Shown piece after piece: positions 17,507 to 23,768 of a stretch of 60,675 bases of DNA (the stretch's first letter is position 1; each line of letters opens with the position of its first letter). Made by a program: the position numbers and the translations under genes. Under the pieces are notes generated by a model. The model was not told where the DNA came from and made no database searches. It saw nothing but the letters and a program-made list of their open reading frames with translations. Location of the stretch: positions 1-60,675 of the forward strand of contig URDG01000013.1 of the NCBI GenBank assembly GCA_900546515.1, written 5' to 3'. Origin of the DNA: an uncultured Eubacteriales bacterium. GTDB taxonomy: Bacteria; Bacillota; Clostridia; Oscillospirales; Oscillospiraceae.

Positions 17507-17608
17507 ATGTTTATTCGCCGCAACGACAACATGATGATGGGTATGATGCGCATGATGATGTACATGTGCATGATGATGCACGCCCGGAAATGCCCGCTTG
17601 CTTCATAA
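17507..17608 (+). CDS. Methionine-rich leader peptide of metNIQ
   Basis: A 33-codon ORF with 13 Met codons, 12 of them packed into residues 9-24 (MMMGMMRMMMYMCMMM). AAGGAG lies 10 nt before the ATG, and an exact-consensus promoter ends 31 bp upstream. The stop (17606-17608) is followed after 28 nt by the 12-bp intrinsic terminator that precedes metN. The arrangement copies trp/his-type leader peptides: ribosomes short of Met-tRNA would stall on the Met run. No SAM riboswitch or T-box is present in this leader. A Cu(I)-binding Met/Cys/His peptide is the main alternative. Confidence 0.85.
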   Translation: MFIRRNDNMMMGMMRMMMYMCMMMHARKCPLAS

Positions 17609-17648
17609 CCTGTCTTTAATACATTACAGTATTCACAGGCCTGAAAGC
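17600..17648 (+). promoter_or_regulatory. Candidate antiterminator of metNIQ leader
   Basis: Read by eye: GCTT 17600-17603 with AAGC 17645-17648, CCTGT 17609-17613 with ACAGG 17635-17639, and AATAC 17618-17622 with GTATT 17629-17633. Together these would occupy the whole 5' arm of the terminator. The first strands overlap or abut the leader stop codon, so a terminating ribosome would block them and a ribosome stalled on Met codons would not. A 5x5 internal loop makes stability uncertain. Confidence 0.5.
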
Positions 17649-17675
17649 ATCCGAGCTTTCAGGCCTTTATTTTTG
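17637..17675 (+). terminator. Intrinsic attenuator before metN
   Basis: A 12-bp perfect stem (17637-17648 with 17655-17666), 6-nt loop, then TTTATTTTT. It lies between the leader peptide and metN, inside the operon's own transcript. Confidence 0.92.
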
Positions 17676-17691
17676 GGAGTGGAAGAAATAA

Positions 17692-18684
17692 ATGATTGAG
17701 CTTAAAAACCTCAGCAAAACCTACCACGCAGCAGGCCGCGAGATCGTCGCTCTAGACGGCATAAATCTCACGATACACGACGGCGAGATCTTCGGCATCA
17801 TAGGATTGAGCGGTGCCGGCAAATCAACGCTGGTGCGCTGTATAAATCTTCTCGAAGAGCCGACCGGTGGCGAGGTCGTGATCGACGGTCAGAGCCTCAC
17901 AAAGCTGCCGCGCAAGGAGCTGCTCAAGCTCCGCCAGCAGATCGGCATGATCTTTCAGGGCTTCAACCTCCTCGAACAGAGAAACCTCATCCGCAACATC
18001 TGCTTCCCGCTTGAGATAGCGGGCGTAGACAGAAAAACGGCAGCTGCAAGAGCGAAAGAGCTCCTCAAGCTCGTCGGCCTTGAAGACAGGGGCGAGAGCT
18101 ATCCCTCTCAGCTCTCCGGCGGACAGAAGCAGCGTGTCGCTATCGCAAGGGCGCTCGCCACGAACCCGAAATACCTTCTGTGCGACGAGGCCACAAGCGC
18201 GCTCGACCCCAACACTACCCGCCAGATACTCGACCTGCTCAAGGAGATAAACGAGAAGCTCGGCGTGACGATAGTCGTGATAACGCACGAGATGCGCGTT
18301 ATCGACCGCATATGCGACAGCGTGGCGGTCATAGATTCCAGTCACATCGCCGAGATGGGCAAGGTGGCCGAGGTGTTCACCAATCCCAAGTCCAAGATAG
18401 CGCGCGACCTTATAGTCCCCAAGGACAGCCGCGCCATCAGCACCGAAGGCGGACGGCGCATCCGTCTCACCTTCAACGGTCAGGAGAAAACCAATGAGCC
18501 CTTCATCTCCAAGATGGTTCTGGAGTGCGGCGCTCCCGTCAATATACTTTTTGCAGACACAAGGATATTCGAGGGCGTACTCCACGGGCACATGGTCATA
18601 GAGCTCCCCAACGACACACGGGAAGCGGAAAAAATAGTCGCCTGGCTCAAGGGCAGCGGCGTTTCATGGAAGGAGGAGATATAA
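17692..18684 (+). CDS. metN: Methionine ABC transporter ATP-binding protein
   Basis: ATPase of the MetNIQ importer for methionine, 330 aa. Walker A GLSGAGKST is at residues 38-46, signature LSGGQKQR, Walker B YLLCDEATSALD, and switch His in VITHEM. The C-terminal NIL/ACT-like domain (about residues 255-330), which senses cytoplasmic Met and gives transinhibition in E. coli MetN, is present. It is therefore controlled by Met at protein level and apparently also through the attenuator upstream. metI follows after 3 bp. Confidence 0.96.
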   Translation: MIELKNLSKTYHAAGREIVALDGINLTIHDGEIFGIIGLSGAGKSTLVRCINLLEEPTGGEVVIDGQSLTKLPRKELLKLRQQIGMIFQGFNLLEQRNLIRNICFPLEIAGVDRKTAAARAKELLKLVGLEDRGESYPSQLSGGQKQRVAIARALATNPKYLLCDEATSALDPNTTRQILDLLKEINEKLGVTIVVITHEMRVIDRICDSVAVIDSSHIAEMGKVAEVFTNPKSKIARDLIVPKDSRAISTEGGRRIRLTFNGQEKTNEPFISKMVLECGAPVNILFADTRIFEGVLHGHMVIELPNDTREAEKIVAWLKGSGVSWKEEI

Positions 18685-18687
18685 GCG

Positions 18688-19362
18688 ATGTTATCCGAAA
18701 TGTTTTACAAGCTCTGGGACAACGGTCTCATACAGATGGGCATTTGGGAAACCGTATATATGACCTTTATTTCCTCCGCGTTTGCCTATCTCATCGGCCT
18801 GCCGCTCGGCGTCATCCTCTGCGTCACCGACAAGAAAGGCATTTGTCCGCGCCCGGTGCTCAACAAGGTCCTCGGCTTTATCGTCAACTTCTTCAGGAGC
18901 ATACCTTTCATTATACTTATGGTTGCAATGCTTCCGGTAGCAAAGTTCGTCGTCGGCACCGCACTCGGCAACAAGGCCATGATCGTGATGCTCATCATAG
19001 CCGCGGCTCCGTATGTGGCGCGCATGTGCGAAAGCTCGCTCACCGAGGTCAGCGCCGGCGTCATAGAGGCCGCGCAGTCCATGGGCGCGAACAACTTTGA
19101 GATCATCACAAAGGTCCTCATCCCCGAGGCCAAGCCCGCGCTCATCACCGGCGCCGCTATCTCCGTTGTTACTATCCTCGGCTACTCGGCCATGGCTGCC
19201 ACGATAGGCGGCACCGGCCTCGGCCAGATAGCTATCATATATGGCCACCAGCGTTCCAACCCCGACATTACGTGGATATGCGTATTCCTGACGGTCATTA
19301 TCGTGCAGATAATTCAGGAGGCGGGAATGTTCATTGCCCGCAAGACCGACAAACGGCTGTGA
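18688..19362 (+). CDS. metI: Methionine ABC transporter permease
   Basis: Inner-membrane permease of 224 aa with five hydrophobic helices, normal MetI size. The coupling EAA loop is VIEAAQSMGANNFEIITKVL, with conserved Gly. N-terminal QMGIWETVYMTFISS and AMAATIGGTGLGQIAI near the C-terminus are typical MetI segments. It lies between metN and metQ in one operon. Confidence 0.96.
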   Translation: MLSEMFYKLWDNGLIQMGIWETVYMTFISSAFAYLIGLPLGVILCVTDKKGICPRPVLNKVLGFIVNFFRSIPFIILMVAMLPVAKFVVGTALGNKAMIVMLIIAAAPYVARMCESSLTEVSAGVIEAAQSMGANNFEIITKVLIPEAKPALITGAAISVVTILGYSAMAATIGGTGLGQIAIIYGHQRSNPDITWICVFLTVIIVQIIQEAGMFIARKTDKRL

Positions 19363-19449
19363 CCGGCCGGAGGTCTGAGATCTCCATGCTCCGGCTCAGT
19401 CAGCCTGATATGCCAACCACAAATTTTTAATAAAAAGGAGAAAACAAAA

Positions 19450-20331
19450 ATGAAAAAGACATTCGCTCTTATCCTCGCACTCGTACTGGCTCTCGCAGCT
19501 CTGACCGGCTGCGGCAGCACCGCAAGCACCGCTCCCGCCGCGACCGAGGCTCCCGCAGCCGCCGATGCGGCTGAAGCCCCCGCAGCAGACCTCGTTCCCA
19601 TAGTTGTCGGCGCAAGCGCAACTCCTCACGCCGAGATCCTTGAGTCCGTCAAGGAAGCTCTCGCCGCAGAGGGCTACGATCTTCAGGTCGTCGTTTACGA
19701 TGACTACATCCTGCCCAACAAGGCTCTTGCCGACGGCGAGCTCGACGCAAACTACTTCCAGCACACCCCCTACCTCAAGAGCTACAATGAGTCCAACGGA
19801 ACCGACCTCGTCTCCGCAGCTCTGATCCACTACGAGCCGTTCGGCATCTACGGCAACGGCGTGACCTCTCTTGCTGACCTCGCAGACGGCGCTACCATCA
19901 TCATCCCCGCAGACGACTCCAACGAGACCCGCGCACTTCTCCTCCTCCAGCAGGAAGGCCTCATCACTCTCCCCGAGGATGCAAGCGCTGAGAAGGGCGT
20001 CAGCCACCTCGACATCGTCGACGACGGCGGCTACAACATCACCCCGGTTCAGGCAGACACCGTTCCCTCCCAGCTGGCAAGCAGCGATGAGGGCACCATC
20101 GCCGTCATCAACGGCAACTACGCGATCCAGGCCGGCCTGAAGGTCGCAGACGCACTCGCCACCGAGTCCGCTGACGGCGACGCCGCTCAGACCTATGCAA
20201 ACATCATCGCAGTCCGCGCAGGCGATGAGAACAGCGAGAAGACTCTTGCTCTTGTCAAGGCTCTCCAGACCGACGCTGTCAAGCAGTTCATCGCAGACAC
20301 CTACGAAGGCGCAGTCGTTGCGATCTTCTGA
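19450..20331 (+). CDS. metQ: Methionine-binding lipoprotein
   Basis: NlpA/MetQ-family solute-binding lipoprotein, 293 aa. The signal peptide ends at the lipobox LTGC (Cys near residue 21), followed by an Ala/Thr/Pro-rich linker. The mature domain shows MetQ features: VGASATPHAEIL, LPNKALADGELDANYFQHTPYL split across two segments, and HYEPFGIYG. It captures Met, probably including D-Met, outside the membrane and delivers it to MetNI. Confidence 0.95.
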   Translation: MKKTFALILALVLALAALTGCGSTASTAPAATEAPAAADAAEAPAADLVPIVVGASATPHAEILESVKEALAAEGYDLQVVVYDDYILPNKALADGELDANYFQHTPYLKSYNESNGTDLVSAALIHYEPFGIYGNGVTSLADLADGATIIIPADDSNETRALLLLQQEGLITLPEDASAEKGVSHLDIVDDGGYNITPVQADTVPSQLASSDEGTIAVINGNYAIQAGLKVADALATESADGDAAQTYANIIAVRAGDENSEKTLALVKALQTDAVKQFIADTYEGAVVAIF

Positions 20332-20355
20332 TCGGACTCTGACCGCATAAAACTT

Positions 20356-20394
20356 CAGGGTGCAGGCAAAAGCCTGCACCCTGTTTTTGTTTTT
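20356..20394 (+). terminator. metNIQ terminator
   Basis: Perfect 12-bp stem (20356-20367 with 20372-20383), loop AAAA, then TTTTTGTTTTT. Confidence 0.95.
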
Positions 20395-20454
20395 AAATAT
20401 TACGGCTTTCCAAACGCCGGTCCGGCTTGCCCGGCAGACAGGTTCGCGCCGTTC

Positions 20455-21264
20455 TCAGCTCTGCATGGCCTGCTGCTTGCGGCGGAGGCTCAGGCAGTCG
20501 GCGATCATTGCTATGAACTCGCTGTTCGTCGGCTTGCCCTTGATATTCGACACGGTGTAGCCGAAAAACTTCTGGAGCGTTTCAATATCGCCGCGGTCCC
20601 ACGCGACCTCTATGGCATGGCGGATGGCGCGCTCTACGCGGGAGGGCGTGGTGCCGAATTTTCTGGCGACCTCCGGATACAGCACCTTTGTCACCGCGTT
20701 TATCATATCCATGTCGTTGATCGTGAGAATAATGGCCTCGCGGAGATACTGATAACCCTTTATATGTGCCGGTACGCCGATCTCGTGAATTATGTCCGTT
20801 ACCGTCGCCTCAAGATTCGCATCATTCTGCTTTCGCTGCTGGGCGGTGACCGCACGGCAGTCGAAGCCGCTCGCGGGCGCCAATGGCCTGTCAGAATTCA
20901 TAAGCTGCCGGATCCTGCCGAGCAGCATCGGTGCATCGCAGGGCTTGGGGATGAAATAATCCGCCCCTGCCGCCGAGCATGCCGACACGACGCCGCTGTT
21001 CACAAAGCCGGAAAGCACGATCACATGCGGCCTGCATCCGGTCTCCGGCAAACGGTGCAGCACCTCAAGCCCGTCCAGCTTGGGCAGCACCAGATCCAGC
21101 AGCACGATGTCCGGCCGCAGTTCGGCTATCTTAGCCAGCGCTTCCATTCCGTCCGCCGCCTTGCCGACAACTTCCATATCGTTTTCGGCGGCTGCCATTT
21201 TTTCTAGCATTTTGCAAAAGTCGAGATTTGCGTCTGCTGTGAGAACGCGAGTTTTGGTTTCCAT
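20455..21264 (-). CDS. spo0A: Master sporulation response regulator Spo0A
   Basis: Phosphorelay-controlled transcription factor, 269 aa. The receiver domain (1-120) has the acidic pair near D11, phospho-acceptor D57 in VLLDLVLPKLDG, switch Ser in VIVLSGF and K107 in FIPKPCD. The C-terminal effector domain (about 150-262) contains the Spo0A recognition helix region RKFGTTPSRVERAIRHAIE. A sigma-A promoter and a 0A box lie upstream. The usual upstream neighbour spoIVB is not here; a barnase-like gene takes its place. Confidence 0.97.
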   Translation of the reverse strand: METKTRVLTADANLDFCKMLEKMAAAENDMEVVGKAADGMEALAKIAELRPDIVLLDLVLPKLDGLEVLHRLPETGCRPHVIVLSGFVNSGVVSACSAAGADYFIPKPCDAPMLLGRIRQLMNSDRPLAPASGFDCRAVTAQQRKQNDANLEATVTDIIHEIGVPAHIKGYQYLREAIILTINDMDMINAVTKVLYPEVARKFGTTPSRVERAIRHAIEVAWDRGDIETLQKFFGYTVSNIKGKPTNSEFIAMIADCLSLRRKQQAMQS

Positions 21265-21405
21265 AATTCCTTTCCTCCCAATTAGCTATCACGGAGCATG
21301 CTGTATTTTAAAAGCAGTTTTCACCGTCTTGTCGCATTAAATTTACCATAGCTGACACTTATACGACAACAGAATACTGTCGATTCCCGCGGATAACTTG
21401 TTGAC

Positions 21406-21434
21406 ATAATATAACATCTTTTTCTATGTCGCAA
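21406..21434 (-). promoter_or_regulatory. spo0A promoter
   Basis: Minus strand TTGCGA (21429-21434), 17-nt spacer, TATTAT (21406-21411). Start near 21399, leaving a leader of about 135 nt. Confidence 0.65.
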
Positions 21435-21439
21435 TAATT

Positions 21440-21446
21440 TTCGACA
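21440..21446 (-). promoter_or_regulatory. 0A box at spo0A promoter
   Basis: TGTCGAA on the minus strand, the core Spo0A site, 6 bp upstream of the -35 element, a position typical of Spo0A activation at sigma-A promoters. Further near-matches occur at 21378-21384 and 21474-21491. Confidence 0.65.
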
Positions 21447-21543
21447 TTTTTCCAGTGAATTTTTTACAGTCTCTTGTCGATAAAGGTCGAATAGTAATTT
21501 TATGGAAGCAAATTTTACATAACTCGGTTTTCAGCGGAGTTTT

Positions 21544-22101
21544 TCAGCCGTAGAGCAGCTCAAAGCTGTCATAATGATCCGGCGTATAATATATAAGTCC
21601 GTCATTTGAGAACACTATGCGCTCCGGGCCGCGAGAGGACGCGCCGAGGGTGTTAATGTCGCATTCTGTCCACACGCGCCCCTCCGCATCCGGCAGAAGC
21701 CCCTCGTAGTTTCCGAAGCGTCCGCCGCCGATGCACTTGCCCGGGCAGTACTTGTCCACCGGGCCGCCGTTCCAGCCGGCTTTTTCCGCCTCGGCCTTGG
21801 TGATATAGTTTGACGGGAGGTGTCCGTAGGTGTGGATATACAGCGCGACCTCATCCTTTGAATCGTAGCTGCCGTCCTCGTCTATTGCCGCCTCCGTCCC
21901 GCCGGGCGCAGCGTCAGCCGCTTCGCCCGCGTCCGGGCTGTCCTGTAGTATTCCGTAGTCCGCCGTAACGGCTGCCTGCGAGGTCTGCTGCGCCTCTCCT
22001 GCCGGAGCCGTATCCTCCGGCAGCAGCGTCTGTGCGCCGAAGCAGAGCACCAGCAGGACTGCCAGCGCCAGGAGGCGCCGGATGAATTTTCTGTTCTTCA
22101 T
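21544..22101 (-). CDS. Secreted barnase-like ribonuclease
   Basis: Predicted exported guanyl-preferring RNase of the barnase (N1/T1, PF00545) family, 185 aa. Residues about 5-30 form a signal peptide or membrane anchor, followed by an Ala/Glu/Asp-rich linker to about residue 80. The barnase core then follows closely: LPSNYITKAEAEKAGW, PGKCIGGGRFGNYEG, WTECDIN with the catalytic Glu, an Arg in GPERIVFSNDGLIYY, and PDHYDSF with the catalytic His. The active site looks intact. Start 22101 has AGGAG upstream. No barstar-like inhibitor is seen nearby. It lies upstream of spo0A on the same strand. Confidence 0.88.
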   Translation of the reverse strand: MKNRKFIRRLLALAVLLVLCFGAQTLLPEDTAPAGEAQQTSQAAVTADYGILQDSPDAGEAADAAPGGTEAAIDEDGSYDSKDEVALYIHTYGHLPSNYITKAEAEKAGWNGGPVDKYCPGKCIGGGRFGNYEGLLPDAEGRVWTECDINTLGASSRGPERIVFSNDGLIYYTPDHYDSFELLYG

Positions 22102-22229
22102 TCTCTTCTCCTGTACTTTAATTTCTTTCGCATTTGAATGGTATATGGTGCCTTTCCCGGCAGCGGCCGGGTATATTGGCATAATACCACTTTTCCGGTA
22201 TAAAATGAAGAAAATCTTTACCGGGACGA

Positions 22230-22257
22230 TTGACAAACCGGTGAAAGCTGTTATAAT
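22230..22257 (+). promoter_or_regulatory. metK promoter
   Basis: TTGACA (22230-22235), 16-nt spacer, TATAAT (22252-22257), just upstream of the SAM riboswitch. Start near 22264. Confidence 0.88.
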
Positions 22258-22273
22258 GTATGACACAATTGAA

Positions 22274-22369
22274 CACCTTATCAAGAGTGGTGGAGGGAAC
22301 GGCCCTGTGAAGCCCGGCAACCTGCGTCTGCAAGGTGCCAAATCCGGCGGTGAAACGAAAGATGAGGCT
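22274..22369 (+). promoter_or_regulatory. SAM-I (S-box) riboswitch
   Basis: Hallmark segments in order: CTTATCAAGAGTGG, GGAGGGAACGGCCCTGTGA, AGCCCGGCAACC, AAGGTGCCAAATCC and GAAAGATGAG. The last pairs with the first to close P1. SAM binding should favour the terminator at 22388 and shut off metK. Confidence 0.97.
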
Positions 22370-22387
22370 TTTGCTGCACACTTTGGT

Positions 22388-22412
22388 GCCCCGTCGGACG
22401 GCGGGGTTTTTT
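22388..22412 (+). terminator. Riboswitch-controlled terminator before metK
   Basis: GC-rich stem CCCCG/CGGGG with a short interruption, then TTTTTT. It lies between the S-box aptamer and the metK start. Confidence 0.85.
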
Positions 22413-22453
22413 GTTTGCCGTTTTTCACACATCAAGAAGGAGAAACAGAAAAT

Positions 22454-23638
22454 ATGAAGCACTATCTTTTTACATCCGAGTCTGTGACCGAGGGGCATCC
22501 CGATAAGATCTGCGACCAGATCTCCGACGCCGTGCTCGACGCGATACTTGCAGAAGACCCTGACGGCCGCGTCGCCTGCGAGACGACCGCATCCACCGGC
22601 CTTATCCACATCATGGGCGAGATAAGCACCAAATGCTATATCGACATTCCCCGTATCGCACGCGAGGTCGTGCGTGAGATCGGCTATGACCGCTCCAAAT
22701 ACGGCTTTGACTGCGATACCTGCGGTATCATCACCAACATCGACGAGCAGTCCGGCGACATTGCGCTGGGCGTTGACCGTTCGCTCGAAACCAAGACCGG
22801 CGAGGACGCCGAGCTCCAGAACGGTGCGGGCGATCAGGGCATGATGTTCGGCTACGCCTGCGACGAGACTCCTGAGCTCATGCCGCTGCCCATCTCTCTG
22901 GCGCATAAGCTTGCAAAACGCCTTGCAGAGGTGCGCAAGACCGGGCTTGTCAGCTATCTGCGCCCTGACGGCAAGACTCAGGTCACAGTCGAATATGACG
23001 AGAACCGCCGCCCCGTGCGCGTGGACACCGTCGTCATATCCACCCAGCACGCCCCCGAGGCCGAGCTTGAGACCATCCGCCGCGACATGATTGAGCTTGT
23101 CATCAAGCCCATCATTCCCGCAGAGCTGCTCGACGAAAACACAAAATATTTTGTCAATCCGACCGGCCGCTTCGTCATAGGCGGACCGCAGGGCGACTCC
23201 GGCCTGACCGGCCGCAAGATCATTGTCGACACCTACGGCGGCAGCGCGCCCCACGGCGGCGGCGCTTTCTCCGGCAAGGATCCGACGAAGGTCGACCGCT
23301 CCGCAGCCTATGCCGCGCGCTATATTGCAAAGAACGTTGTCGCCGCCGGGCTTGCCAGCCGCTGCCAGGTGCAGCTCGCCTATGCGATAGGCGTTGCAAA
23401 GCCTGTGAGCGTGCTCGTTGAGACCTTCGGCACCGGAAAGGTGGACGACTTCACACTGGCTGACGCCGTGCAGGAGGTATTCGACCTGCGCCCGACCGCC
23501 ATTATACGCGAGCTCGATCTGAGAAAGCCCATCTACCGCAAGCTCGCCGCATACGGCCACATGGGCCGCGAGGATCTGGGCGTGCGCTGGGAGGATACGG
23601 ATAAGACCTGCGCACTGCTTGCAGCGGTAAAGAAATAA
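22454..23638 (+). CDS. metK: S-adenosylmethionine synthetase
   Basis: Makes SAM from methionine and ATP, 394 aa. N-terminal FTSESVTEGHPDKICDQISD carries the ATP-site His and Asp. GAGDQGMMFGYA is signature 1 and GGGAFSGKDPTKVDRS signature 2, with catalytic Lys. Start 22454 is chosen because AAGGAG is 11 nt upstream and the family begins here; the open frame extends further 5' through the riboswitch. It is feedback-controlled by the S-box just upstream. Confidence 0.98.
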   Translation: MKHYLFTSESVTEGHPDKICDQISDAVLDAILAEDPDGRVACETTASTGLIHIMGEISTKCYIDIPRIAREVVREIGYDRSKYGFDCDTCGIITNIDEQSGDIALGVDRSLETKTGEDAELQNGAGDQGMMFGYACDETPELMPLPISLAHKLAKRLAEVRKTGLVSYLRPDGKTQVTVEYDENRRPVRVDTVVISTQHAPEAELETIRRDMIELVIKPIIPAELLDENTKYFVNPTGRFVIGGPQGDSGLTGRKIIVDTYGGSAPHGGGAFSGKDPTKVDRSAAYAARYIAKNVVAAGLASRCQVQLAYAIGVAKPVSVLVETFGTGKVDDFTLADAVQEVFDLRPTAIIRELDLRKPIYRKLAAYGHMGREDLGVRWEDTDKTCALLAAVKK

Positions 23639-23649
23639 GGTTATAATAA

Positions 23650-23680
23650 CGGCGAGGGACTCCTGTCCCCCGCCGGTTTT
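23650..23680 (+). terminator. metK terminator
   Basis: Stem CGGCG-GGGAC/GTCCC-CGCCG with one bulged base, then TTTT. Confidence 0.8.
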
Positions 23681-23768
23681 CATTATAAGGCAGCATACAA
23701 AATCATTCGTCCGCATCGTGCGGCGCTGTCTTATATCATATATTCATATTCAAGGAGCGTGACGCGCG

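Noticed and set aside
17482..17690. SAM riboswitch or T-box in the metN leader
   Set aside because: None of the S-box segments seen at metK occurs, and there is no T-box TGG-type antiterminator bulge or specifier stem.
18180..19100. Arg/His-rich alternative frames inside metN and metI
   Set aside because: These are out-of-frame readings of strongly conserved transporter genes.
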